Below are positions 18,247 to 26,157 of a stretch of DNA of 64,000 bases, one piece after another. The position numbers and the translations under genes were made by a program. The notes beneath the pieces were generated by a model. The model saw only the letters and a program-made list of their open reading frames with translations. It ran no database searches and was not told the origin of the DNA. Position 1 is the first letter of the stretch. Every line of letters starts with the position of its first letter. Source of the DNA: Methylobacterium sp. J-067 (GTDB lineage: Bacteria > Pseudomonadota > Alphaproteobacteria > Rhizobiales > Beijerinckiaceae); assembly GCF_022829465.1 (NCBI RefSeq), contig NZ_JAKSXZ010000081.1, forward strand, positions 83,236 to 147,235, written 5' to 3'.

Positions 18247-18641
18247 AGATCACCGCTGACACCAACGTGCTGGTTCGGCTGCTGATGGCCGACGATGCGG
18301 AGCAGAACGCCATCGCGGTCCGCACCGTCGAGGAGGCCGATACCGTGGCGATCGGCATACACAGCTTCTGTGAACTGGCCTGGGTGCTCCATCGCCATTA
18401 CGGCGTGCCGCGCCTCGATATCGCGCGGGCGATCCGCCAACTCAGCGAGGCCCGCAACGTCGTGATCAACCGCCCGGCCGTCGAAGCCGGGCTCGAGGTC
18501 CTGGAAGCCGGCGGCGATTTCGCGGACGGCGCCATCGCCTATGAGGGGCGATGGCTCGGGGGCGACACCTTCGTCTCGTTCGATGCGAAGGCGGTGAAGC
18601 TCCTCGAACGCCAGGGCAAACCGGCGCTCGTCCTTTCGTAG
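18243..18641 (+). CDS. PIN-domain ribonuclease toxin (VapC-type)
   Basis: A 132-residue PIN-domain protein. The four acidic metal ligands of VapC nucleases are all present: Asp6 (ADTNVLVRLL), Glu44 (SFCELAWVL), Asp95 (GDFADGAIAY) and Asp114 (FVSFDAKAV). VapC toxins cut tRNA or rRNA when the antitoxin is lost. The GTG start overlaps the antitoxin stop. The intact active site suggests a functional module; it sits just outside the photosynthesis cluster. Confidence 0.87.
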   Translation: MKITADTNVLVRLLMADDAEQNAIAVRTVEEADTVAIGIHSFCELAWVLHRHYGVPRLDIARAIRQLSEARNVVINRPAVEAGLEVLEAGGDFADGAIAYEGRWLGGDTFVSFDAKAVKLLERQGKPALVLS

Positions 18642-18656
18642 GCCGTCGCGTCAACG

Positions 18657-20234
18657 CTACTTCGGCGGCGTGGTCGCGCCCGGCATGGAGGTCGGCACGT
18701 TCGCGGCCTGCTTCTCCGGGTTCTTCACTTGGCTGTAGGCGACGTTCGAGAACGTGCCGATCACCGCCGGCCAGCTCGGGTTCGCGTATTGCGGATCGTC
18801 GCGGCCGACCTTGCAGAAGGCGGTGGTGAGGCCGTTGACGATGTCGTCGTCGGTCACGCCGGTCTGCTCGGCCTTGATCTGCGGCGCCAGCCTGGCCAGC
18901 GTCGGCACGAAGTCCTGCTGCTTCAGACCCTTCAGGCTGTCCTGGATGTTCAGCTTATCGAAGGCGGTCTTGAGCTTGTCTTGCTCGATCTCGGCGCAGG
19001 GCGCCGTGCCGGACAGCATCGTCTTGGTCGCCGCCCGTGCGTCGGAGGCCTCGGAGCCGGACAGGACCGGCGCCTTGTTGCCCCAGGCGTTGCGGACGTA
19101 GTCGGTGACGTTCTTCACCTCGACATCGGTCATCTGCTGGCCGATGGCGACCATCGGCGCGAGGCCGCTCTGCGCGGCGAGGCCGCCATAGATCACCCGC
19201 AGCACCGTCTCCGGCCCATGGGACTGCACGGAGGTGTTGCCGGCCAGCGCGGGCACGGCGCCCTCGATGCCTTTGCCATCCGGCTGGTGGCAGGACGAGC
19301 AATAGGTCAGGTAGGTCGAGGCTCCGGGGGCGTCCTTGGTGTCGAAGGCGGCGAGGTCCTTCGCCTTGTAGGTCTGCTTGGCGGGCACCGTGCGCAGGTA
19401 GGCGACCATCGCCTTCAGGTCCTCCTCCTTCACCTTGGAGAGGGATTCCATGATGGTCTGGCGCATCGGGCCGGCGGCGACGCCCGGTCGGTCGCCGGGG
19501 GCGGTGCCGGTCTTGAGGTAGGTAACCACCTGCTCGTCGGTCCAGGCGCCGATGCCCTGGTGGCCGTCCGGGGTGATGTTCGGGGCGTACCAACCGTCGA
19601 TGACGCCACCTCCGAAGCGGCCCGCGAAGCTCGAGTTGCCGACGAGCTTGTTCTCGTTGTGGCACATGGCGCAATGGCCAAGGCTCTCGACGAGGTAGGC
19701 GCCGCGGTTCACCTCGGCACTGGCATTCGGATCGGGCTTGAAGCGCTCCTCGGTGAAGAACGCAGTGCGCCACGTCACGAGGGCCGTGCGGACGCTGAAC
19801 GGGAACGGAATCTGACTTTCCTGCCGCTTCTCGTTCACCGCCGGGACCGACTGGAGGTAGGCCCAGATCGCCTTCGTGTCCTCGTCGGTGACCTTCGTAA
19901 ACCAGCCGAACGGGAAGGCCGGATAGAGATAGCCGACATTCTTGCTGTAGCCGTGACGAAAGGCCTTATCGAAATCGTCATAGCTCCAGTTGCCGAGGCC
20001 CGTCTCCTTATCCGGGGTGAGGTTCGGGGTCATGATGACACCGAAGGGCATGCTCAGGGCGTAGTTGCCGGCGAGATACTTTCCGCCGGGCGCCGTGTGG
20101 CAGGCCGCGCAATCGCCCATCGTGACGAGATACTTGCCCCGCTCGACGGGGTCCTGGCTGTCCTGCGCCCAGGCGGGCGCCCCGAGGATGGTGCCGGCGA
20201 GCAAGCCGGACGCAAGGACTAAGCTGCGCTGCAT
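18657..20234 (-). CDS. Tri-haem cytochrome c (alcohol/gluconate dehydrogenase cytochrome-subunit type)
   Basis: A 525-residue periplasmic cytochrome with a signal peptide (cleavage after AWA, residues 21-23) and three CxxCH haem sites: CAACH 42-46, CAMCH 188-192 and CSSCH 312-316. The first two domains follow the pattern of cytochrome subunits of membrane-bound alcohol, aldehyde or gluconate dehydrogenases (NLTPDKETGLGNWSYDDFDKA; APNITPDGHQGIGAWTDEQ). About 110 residues after the third haem domain (from about 415) are unlike that family and end in a Pro/Thr-rich tail. No dehydrogenase subunit is adjacent, so its electron donor is unknown. GGAGGT precedes the ATG at 20234. It is downstream of the bchGP operon in the same direction. 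Confidence 0.85.
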   Translation of the reverse strand: MQRSLVLASGLLAGTILGAPAWAQDSQDPVERGKYLVTMGDCAACHTAPGGKYLAGNYALSMPFGVIMTPNLTPDKETGLGNWSYDDFDKAFRHGYSKNVGYLYPAFPFGWFTKVTDEDTKAIWAYLQSVPAVNEKRQESQIPFPFSVRTALVTWRTAFFTEERFKPDPNASAEVNRGAYLVESLGHCAMCHNENKLVGNSSFAGRFGGGVIDGWYAPNITPDGHQGIGAWTDEQVVTYLKTGTAPGDRPGVAAGPMRQTIMESLSKVKEEDLKAMVAYLRTVPAKQTYKAKDLAAFDTKDAPGASTYLTYCSSCHQPDGKGIEGAVPALAGNTSVQSHGPETVLRVIYGGLAAQSGLAPMVAIGQQMTDVEVKNVTDYVRNAWGNKAPVLSGSEASDARAATKTMLSGTAPCAEIEQDKLKTAFDKLNIQDSLKGLKQQDFVPTLARLAPQIKAEQTGVTDDDIVNGLTTAFCKVGRDDPQYANPSWPAVIGTFSNVAYSQVKNPEKQAANVPTSMPGATTPPK

Positions 20235-20323
20235 GGCCTGCACCTCCGGGGCGAGGACTTCAGAAGAATTCAAAACGGTTGCCGCGCGTGAACGCGGGGT
20301 CGGAAACTGTTGTTCCTGCTGCG

Positions 20324-20644
20324 CTAGCGGCGAACCTGCGGCCAAGCGTCCTTTTGTGGAGCGCCGTGCGGGGATGCCGCAGGGCGCAGGCTGTTCCGGC
20401 GCAGGATCAGGTCGGCGACATGGGCCACAAGCCCGGCGAGCATGAAGCCCGCCACCACCGGCCAGGCCGAGCCGGTGAGGGCGGCGCGCAGGGCGAGCAT
20501 CAACCCGGCCCCGGCCACGATGGTCGCACCGAAGGGTGCGAACCGGGCCGCCCCCCGGCAGAGGAGGGCGAGCAGCACCGCTTCGGCCGCGACGCCGACG
20601 AGGATGAGATCCACGATGCGGCCGGAGGCGAAAAGCCCCTCCAT
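20324..20644 (-). CDS. Small integral membrane protein at the end of the bchG-tspO operon
   Basis: A 106-residue protein with about three hydrophobic segments (roughly residues 10-30, 36-56 and 62-82) and a basic, Pro/Gln-containing tail (LILRRNSLRPAASPHG). I do not recognise the family. The ATG overlaps the tspO stop by one base (TGATG), so it is almost certainly co-translated with tspO and bchP. Context suggests a membrane role in pigment synthesis or photosystem assembly, which is inference only. Confidence 0.65.
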   Translation of the reverse strand: MEGLFASGRIVDLILVGVAAEAVLLALLCRGAARFAPFGATIVAGAGLMLALRAALTGSAWPVVAGFMLAGLVAHVADLILRRNSLRPAASPHGAPQKDAWPQVRR

Positions 20645-21135
20645 CACGCGAGGCTCCGGCGCGGGTTCAATTGGACGATGCGCAGGTTGAGGCAGGACGC
20701 GACGCCGACCCAGGCGAGATAGGGGATGTTCAGGAGCGCGGCGGTGAGGCTTGTGCGGCCCACGGCGAGCATCAGCACGAGGATCGAGAGCCACAGCATC
20801 GCGACCTCGATGAGAGCCCAGTCCGGCCGGCGGAAGCGGAAGAACAGCACGCTCCACGCGATGTTGAGCACGCCGTTGACGGCGAAGACGGTGGCGATCA
20901 GCGGCCGGCCGGCCGGATCGGCCGTCCAGGCGAGCACGCCGGAACACGCGGTCATGGCGAAGATCGTGGTCCAGACCGGTCCGAAGGCCCAATCCGGCGG
21001 CTTCCACGCCGGCACGCGCAGGCGCTGATACCAGCCGTCGGTGCGCGTCGCGACGCCGCCGGCCACCGCGACCAGCACGGCGCAGACGGCGGCGACGAGG
21101 GCCGTGCGCCAATCCACCTGCGCCAGGGCGCTCAC
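20644..21135 (-). CDS. tspO: TspO/MBR family tryptophan-rich sensory protein
   Basis: A 163-residue five-helix membrane protein. Signature blocks are TDGWYQRLRVPAWKPPDWAFGPVWTTIFAM, FAVNGVLNIAWSVLFFRFRRPDWALIEV and LNIPYLAWVGVASCLNL. TspO binds porphyrins, and in Rhodobacter it represses pigment genes at high oxygen. Here it is part of the bchG-bchP operon: the GTG start overlaps the bchP stop (GTGA). That linkage fits a role in tetrapyrrole handling during bacteriochlorophyll synthesis. Confidence 0.9.
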   Translation of the reverse strand: MSALAQVDWRTALVAAVCAVLVAVAGGVATRTDGWYQRLRVPAWKPPDWAFGPVWTTIFAMTACSGVLAWTADPAGRPLIATVFAVNGVLNIAWSVLFFRFRRPDWALIEVAMLWLSILVLMLAVGRTSLTAALLNIPYLAWVGVASCLNLRIVQLNPRRSLA

Positions 21136-22349
21136 GGCGACACCCAGCGGAACAGGTGGGCGAGGTCCTTGAAGAAGATGCGGACATGGGCCGCCGGCTT
21201 CGCCCGGACCAATTCCTTGTTCATGTAGGAATCCCAGGTGAGCTGCTGCACGTCCTTGTCGCGGCAGATCGAGACGAAGCGCTCGCGCAACCCGTCGCTG
21301 CGGTACCAGACCCACTGCATGATGCCGAGGATCAGGAACACGCGCCCGTGCTGCTTCATGAAGCGGCGGCGGGCGAGGCCGAGCGCCTTCGCGTCGCCCG
21401 TGGCGAGGAACGCCTCCGCCGCCTCCGCCGCGAGGCGCCCGCCGAGCATGGCGTAGTAGATGCCCTCGCCGGAGGCCGGCGCCACGACACCTGCCGCATC
21501 CCCGGCGAGCAACACGTCGCGTCCGTTGTCCCAGCGCTTCAGGGGTTTCAGGGGCAGGGGTGCCCCCTCGCGCCGCACCGTCTCGGCCTCGGCGAGGCCG
21601 GTCGCCTCGCGCAGGGCGCGGATCGAGGAGCGGAGCGAGAAACCCTTGCGGGCGCTGCCCGTGCCGATGCTCGCGGTCTCGCCGTGGGGGAAGATCCACG
21701 AGTAGAAATCCGGCGAGTGGCGGCCCTGGTAAAACACGTCGCAGCGCGCGGGTCCGATGGCCGCCTCGCCCGCCTCTCCGGCGCGGGGCACCCGGACGAT
21801 CTCGTGATAGGCGAAGACCTGCCGCATCTTGTCGTGGCCCGGCACCTCGGCGCGACCGACCGGCGATGTGGCCCCGTCCGCGCCGATCAGCAGCTTGGCG
21901 CGGACGCTGTGGTGTTCCAGGCTCTCGCCCTTGCCGGTGGTGAAGTGAACCACGGCCGGGCCGGTATCCGGCCGCGAGAGACGGTCGAAGGCGGCCTCGC
22001 GGAGGTCGGCGCCGGCCTGCGCCGCGCGCTCCCGCAGCCACGGGTCGAAATCCTTGCGGTCGACCATGCCGACGAACCCGTCGCCGACCGGCATGTCCAC
22101 TTCCTTGCCGCTCGGCGCGATCATGCGCGCGGCGCGGATGCGGGCGACGAGGAGATGGTCGGGAATCGCGAAATCGCGGATCAGCCGGGGCGGGATCGCG
22201 CCGCCGCAGGGCTTGATCCGGCCCGGCTTGTCGAGGAGCAGCACCGAGCGGCCCCCGGCGGCGAGGTCGTGGGCCGTCGTCGCCCCCGCCGGACCACCGC
22301 CGACCACCACGACGTCGAAGGTTTCGACCACGCTATCGTGTCGGGTCAT
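21132..22349 (-). CDS. bchP: Geranylgeranyl diphosphate/bacteriochlorophyll reductase BchP
   Basis: A 405-residue flavoprotein that reduces the geranylgeranyl tail of bacteriochlorophyll to phytyl. It has the FAD-binding VVVGGGPAGATTAHDLAAGG, the diagnostic KPCGGAIPPRLI, GADGATSPVGRAEV and VLLAGDAAGVVAPASGEGIYYAM. Length fits BchP. It starts three bases after the stop of the pucC-like gene and overlaps tspO. Operon order bchG-pucC-bchP is classical for purple bacteria. Confidence 0.95.
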   Translation of the reverse strand: MTRHDSVVETFDVVVVGGGPAGATTAHDLAAGGRSVLLLDKPGRIKPCGGAIPPRLIRDFAIPDHLLVARIRAARMIAPSGKEVDMPVGDGFVGMVDRKDFDPWLRERAAQAGADLREAAFDRLSRPDTGPAVVHFTTGKGESLEHHSVRAKLLIGADGATSPVGRAEVPGHDKMRQVFAYHEIVRVPRAGEAGEAAIGPARCDVFYQGRHSPDFYSWIFPHGETASIGTGSARKGFSLRSSIRALREATGLAEAETVRREGAPLPLKPLKRWDNGRDVLLAGDAAGVVAPASGEGIYYAMLGGRLAAEAAEAFLATGDAKALGLARRRFMKQHGRVFLILGIMQWVWYRSDGLRERFVSICRDKDVQQLTWDSYMNKELVRAKPAAHVRIFFKDLAHLFRWVSP

Positions 22350-22352
22350 GGC

Positions 22353-23675
22353 TCACCTCGCCTCGAATGCCGGATTGAGCGGGAAGGAGGAGGGCGCCGC
22401 GTCGAGGCGCAGGGCCACCGCGACCGCCACGAGGAACAGCATGCCCTCGGCCACGAAGACGGTGGCGTAGGCATGGACCGGATCGGCCACGACGAGGCGC
22501 ATGGCATCGACGGCGAAGGCGCCGAGCACCCCGCCGCTCCCGAAGGCGACGCCCTGCGCCGCCCCCCAGACACCCATGCGGGTGCCGCGCTCGCGCTCGC
22601 CGCCGCTTCCGGCCAGCGCCATCATCGAGCCGATGGCGGCGACCGCGTAGATTCCGTTGGCGAGGCCGAGGGCGAAGACCGCGCCGCGCAGGGGAAAGTC
22701 CGGCCCGGAGGGTCCGCCCGCCGCGATGGCGAACAGGGCGAGGCCCGAGGCGCCGCAGCCGATGGCGATCCAGAGCCGCAAGGAGGCGAGGGCGGTGCCC
22801 TTGGCCAGCAGCGTCACCGCCGCCACGAGGAGCATCCCCACGAGCACACCGCCATGCTGGAGCCCGGCGAGCTTCGTCGTGGCGCCGGGCCCCATGCCGA
22901 AGACCAGCCCGGCATAGGGTTCGAGGATCAGTTCCTGCGCGCTGTAGGCGAGCATGGAGACGAAGACGAAGATCGTGAAGCGCCGAGCGACGGGGTCGGC
23001 CAGCACCTTGCTCAAAACCTGCATGAAGGGCGGCTTGGCCTCCGGGGCCTCCGGCAGCGCGGCCGGCAATCGCGCTTCGATGCCTGTGACGGCCAGGGCC
23101 GCGACGCAGAAGGCGATGAGGGACACCCCGCCCGAGACGGCCACGAGGCGCATCACCGTGAAGGGTTCGAGGAAATGCCCGGCGAGCGGCGCGGTGAGCG
23201 CGAAGCCGAAGATCATCATCACCCAGACGAGGGTCGCCGCCGCGCCGCGCCGGGCCGGGGCGACGCCGCCCGCGAGCAGGACGAGGAGCGAGGTGCCCGC
23301 CGCCCCGACGCCGAGGCCGACGAGGAGGAAGGAGAGGGCGGCGAGCGCCAAGCCGGCGACGAGATGCGTCTGCGCCAACGCTGTGCCGCAGGCCGCGCCG
23401 AAGCCACCGAGGCAGAGGGCGGCCATACCACCGAGAATCCACGGGGTGCGCCGGCCCGTCCGGTCGGAGCCATAGCCCCAGCGCGGGCGCAGCACCTGCA
23501 CGGCATAGTGGATCGCCACGAGCAGCCCCGGCACCAGGGCCGGCAGGGCCAATTCCACCACCATCACGCGGTTCAGCGTCGAGGTCATCAGCACCACGAC
23601 GCCGCCCAGGGCGGTCTGCACGAGGCCCAGCCGCAGGATCGACGGCCAGGACAGTTGCGCGGGTTCGCGGGCCAT
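22353..23675 (-). CDS. PucC-family MFS protein of the bchG operon (ORF428/BCH synthase 44.5-kDa type)
   Basis: A 440-residue protein with about twelve membrane helices, family PUCC of the major facilitator superfamily. Characteristic are LGLVQTALGGVVVLMTSTLNRVMVVELALPALVPG, RPRWGYGSDRTGRRTPWILGG, and SAQELILEPYAGLVFGM. Members help deliver bacteriochlorophyll to light-harvesting complexes; this one sits between bchG and bchP where Rhodobacter has ORF428. ATG 23675 overlaps the bchG stop (TGATG). A second family member, lhaA, lies at 35929-37320. Confidence 0.93.
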   Translation of the reverse strand: MAREPAQLSWPSILRLGLVQTALGGVVVLMTSTLNRVMVVELALPALVPGLLVAIHYAVQVLRPRWGYGSDRTGRRTPWILGGMAALCLGGFGAACGTALAQTHLVAGLALAALSFLLVGLGVGAAGTSLLVLLAGGVAPARRGAAATLVWVMMIFGFALTAPLAGHFLEPFTVMRLVAVSGGVSLIAFCVAALAVTGIEARLPAALPEAPEAKPPFMQVLSKVLADPVARRFTIFVFVSMLAYSAQELILEPYAGLVFGMGPGATTKLAGLQHGGVLVGMLLVAAVTLLAKGTALASLRLWIAIGCGASGLALFAIAAGGPSGPDFPLRGAVFALGLANGIYAVAAIGSMMALAGSGGERERGTRMGVWGAAQGVAFGSGGVLGAFAVDAMRLVVADPVHAYATVFVAEGMLFLVAVAVALRLDAAPSSFPLNPAFEAR

Positions 23676-24559
23676 CAGACGCCTCCCACCAGCGGGCGCA
23701 GGGCGAAGGCGGTGGCGAGCATCCCCAGCACGTAGAGGGTCGTGCCAGTGCCGTTGTACCAGGCCGCCCGGCCGCGGGGATCGTCGAGGAAGCGGACCAT
23801 CAGCGCCGCCTGCCCGGCGAGCAGCGCAACGATGATCGCGGCGTGCCACGGCCGCCCCCAGGCGAAAAGCAGGCCGATCACCACCACCTGCGGCAGCGCC
23901 ATGACGAGGCAGGCGAAGCGCGCGGCCCGCGCCGGGCCGAGCTGCACCGGCAGGGAGCGCACGCCGGTCGCGATATCCCCCTCCACCGACTTGAAGTCGT
24001 TGAGGGTCATGATGCCGTGGGCACCGATGGAATAGAGCAGCGCGGTGAGGAGCACCCGCCAATCCGGCATGGCGGCGGCCATCACCGCCGCGCCCGTGAA
24101 CCAGGGTAGGCCCTCGTAGCAGATCGCCACCGCCGAGTTGCCCCACCAGCCATTGCCCTTCAGGCGCAGGGGCGGCGCGGAATAGAGCCACGCCAGCACC
24201 AGCCCGAACAGGGCGGCGCCGAGGATCCACGGCCCGAGGGCCGCCGCGACGACGAGGGAGAGGGCGGTCCAGCCGAGGGCGAGGTAGAGGCCCCAGCGGC
24301 CGGGTATCCGGCCCGACGGAATCGGCCGGTTCGGCTCGTTGATGGCATCGACGTGCCGGTCGAACCAATCGTTGGCCGCCTGGCTCGTGGCGCAAACCAA
24401 GGGGCCCGCCAGCACGATCCCCGCCGCGATCACCGGCCATTGGCCGTGCGCGGGGACGCCGGACGAGACCACGCCGCAGGCGAACGCCCACATCGGCGCG
24501 AACCACGTAAGCGGCTTCAGGAGCTCGATGACGGCACTGGGAGCGGGCGTGGCGGCCAT
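23675..24559 (-). CDS. bchG: Bacteriochlorophyll synthase (geranylgeranyl/phytyl transferase)
   Basis: A 294-residue UbiA-type prenyltransferase that esterifies bacteriochlorophyllide a. The polyprenyl diphosphate-binding motif is NDWFDRHVDAINEPNRPIPSG and the second Asp motif lies in GIMTLNDFKSVEGD. The N-terminus VIELLKPLTWFAPMWAFACGVVSSG matches BchG. No Shine-Dalgarno precedes ATG 24559; instead a promoter -10 ends six bases upstream, suggesting a leaderless transcript. A PpsR box overlaps the -35. First gene of the bchG-pucC-bchP-tspO operon. Confidence 0.94.
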   Translation of the reverse strand: MAATPAPSAVIELLKPLTWFAPMWAFACGVVSSGVPAHGQWPVIAAGIVLAGPLVCATSQAANDWFDRHVDAINEPNRPIPSGRIPGRWGLYLALGWTALSLVVAAALGPWILGAALFGLVLAWLYSAPPLRLKGNGWWGNSAVAICYEGLPWFTGAAVMAAAMPDWRVLLTALLYSIGAHGIMTLNDFKSVEGDIATGVRSLPVQLGPARAARFACLVMALPQVVVIGLLFAWGRPWHAAIIVALLAGQAALMVRFLDDPRGRAAWYNGTGTTLYVLGMLATAFALRPLVGGV

Positions 24560-24565
24560 GGCGGG

Positions 24566-24593
24566 AGGCTATGCGAGCCCCGCGAGGTGTCAA
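24566..24593 (-). promoter_or_regulatory. bchG promoter overlapping the PpsR box
   Basis: On the minus strand a perfect -35 TTGACA (24593-24588) is followed after 16 bases by TAGCCT (24571-24566). The predicted transcription start falls on or next to the A of the bchG ATG at 24559. The same arrangement, TTGACA-N16-TAGGTT, stands before bchF. Confidence 0.55.
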
Positions 24594-24612
24594 GTCAGAA
24601 TGACACCTCGCG
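24581..24612. promoter_or_regulatory. PpsR/CrtJ operator before bchG
   Basis: A perfect 12-bp inverted repeat, CGCGAGGTGTCA (24581-24592) and TGACACCTCGCG (24601-24612), with an 8-base spacer. Its core is TGT-N12-ACA, the consensus bound by the photosynthesis repressor PpsR/CrtJ, whose gene lies next door. The inner half overlaps the -35 of bchG, as expected for repression by promoter occlusion. Confidence 0.8.
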
Positions 24613-24682
24613 CGTCATGTCGCGGTGGTTTACCGCCGGCGTGAAACCCATCGGCGTGACGGATATAATATTCGTCTACTGG

Positions 24683-26122
24683 TCAGACGTCGTCGCCGGC
24701 ATCGAGATCGCCGACGCCGTAGCGGCGCATCTTGGCGTAGAGACCCTGCCGCGACAGGCCCAGCATCTCGGCCGCCGACGCCCGGTTGTCGCGTGTGATC
24801 CGCAGGGCAGCCTCGATGCACAGCTTCTCGATGAGGTCGGTGGTCTCGCGGACCAGGGTCTTCATGGAGACGCGGCCGACGAGTTCGGCCATCTGCTCCA
24901 CCGAGCGCGGCTCGGCGCGGGTGCCGACATTGAGCGCCGAGCGAGGAGGCAGCGCCCGGATCGAGAGGCCGATGCAGGCGGGAGACCCGGCCGACGCCAC
25001 GGCGGCGACCTCCACATCCTCCATGCCGCCATAGGCGCCGCGCACCACGGTGGCGAATCGGCGGACAGAGCCGTGATCCTGCAAGGTCGCGAACAGGGTG
25101 CGCGCCTCGGTCTCGTCGCGGGCGAGCCATTCCTCGATGGGGCGGCCCCGCGCCTGCCCCTCTGCGGCCAGCTGCGCCAGTTCGAGGAAGGCGGCGTTCG
25201 CCCAGACCACCTTGTGCCCCGAATCTGTGATGACGAAGCCCTCCGGCATTGCCTCGATCAGGGCACGGGTCGGCAGGGCGGCGGAATTCTCTTGGTTGAG
25301 ACCGTCGGATGCGCCTTGTTCGGGGATCAGCCGCAGGATCGCGCTGGTCCCGCCCTCGCCGCGGAAGAGGGAGGCCGAAATCGTCACCTCGCCCCGTCCC
25401 TGAAGCAAGGCGGCGCGGATATCGGCGGCCTGACCGGTCGCGCGCAGCGACCCGTGCTGGGCTTCGAGGGTCCGCAGGCTCGCCGGATCGAACAATTCCA
25501 CCACATCGACGCCGATGAGGCGACGCACGGCCCGGCCCAGCAGCCGCGCGGCGGAAGGATTCGCCTCGATGACCCGGCGGGTCGTGGAATCCACCACCAG
25601 CACCGCCTCGCCGCAGATCTGGAAGAGCAGGCGGTAGCGGGTCTCGGCCGCACGGAGGCGGTCGTAATCGCGTTCCAGCGTCTGCTGCGTGTCGGCCAGC
25701 CGACGCTGCAGGGCCGCCACGGTGCGCATGTCCCGCCCGAGGACGAGGATCGGTCCGTCCGCCTCGGGGCGCAGGGCGGCGTAGCGAATCGGGAGATCGA
25801 TGCCGGTGGGCGAGGGGTGATTCACCTGCCGCCAGCGGGTGACTGCCCCCGGCCCGGCATCGCGCAGCAACTCATCGACCTTGGTGCGGCTCTCGATGGT
25901 GACGGTGTCCACGAGGCGCCGGCCGAGCCAGCCGCCGATCTTTTCCTCGGCGAACTCCGCCGCGCCCGTCGCACCGCGAATCACCCCGTCCGCATCCACG
26001 ATGAGCGACAGGTCTGAAGCAGCGGTCACGGCGAGCCCCGCCGCGTTGCCGCCGAGGAGAGCGGCGACCTTGGGCAGGGCCTCGTTCGAGGCCGGCTCGG
26101 CGGTGCGTGGTCGTGGCGTCAC
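24683..26122 (-). CDS. ppsR: Photosynthesis repressor PpsR/CrtJ
   Basis: About 479 residues: an N-terminal PAS-like region (SDLSLIVDADGVIRGAT), a coiled linker (LQRRLADTQQTLERDYDRLRAAE), two further PAS domains (from RLLFQICGEAVLVVD and from LIEAMPEGFVITDSGHKVVWAN), and a C-terminal Fis-type helix-turn-helix (NRASAAEMLGLSRQGLYAKMRRYGV). The repressor binds TGT-N12-ACA sites and is redox sensitive in Rhodobacter. Cys435, just before the helix-turn-helix (KLCIEAAL), corresponds to the conserved redox cysteine as I recall it; Cys170 lies at a PAS start. GTG 26122 gives the usual length; TTG 26164 is an alternative overlapping the region after aerR. No good SD is seen for either. Confidence 0.92.
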   Translation of the reverse strand: MTPRPRTAEPASNEALPKVAALLGGNAAGLAVTAASDLSLIVDADGVIRGATGAAEFAEEKIGGWLGRRLVDTVTIESRTKVDELLRDAGPGAVTRWRQVNHPSPTGIDLPIRYAALRPEADGPILVLGRDMRTVAALQRRLADTQQTLERDYDRLRAAETRYRLLFQICGEAVLVVDSTTRRVIEANPSAARLLGRAVRRLIGVDVVELFDPASLRTLEAQHGSLRATGQAADIRAALLQGRGEVTISASLFRGEGGTSAILRLIPEQGASDGLNQENSAALPTRALIEAMPEGFVITDSGHKVVWANAAFLELAQLAAEGQARGRPIEEWLARDETEARTLFATLQDHGSVRRFATVVRGAYGGMEDVEVAAVASAGSPACIGLSIRALPPRSALNVGTRAEPRSVEQMAELVGRVSMKTLVRETTDLIEKLCIEAALRITRDNRASAAEMLGLSRQGLYAKMRRYGVGDLDAGDDV

Positions 26123-26157
26123 GAGAATCTGTCGCAGTGCGTCGATTGGACTACCTT

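Noticed and set aside
21156..23735. An 859-codon plus-strand open frame opposite bchP and the pucC-like gene
   Set aside because: Its translation is rich in Gly, Arg, Ala, Asp and His without motifs, as expected for the antisense of a high-GC gene; the minus strand encodes two clear membrane-protein/enzyme families.
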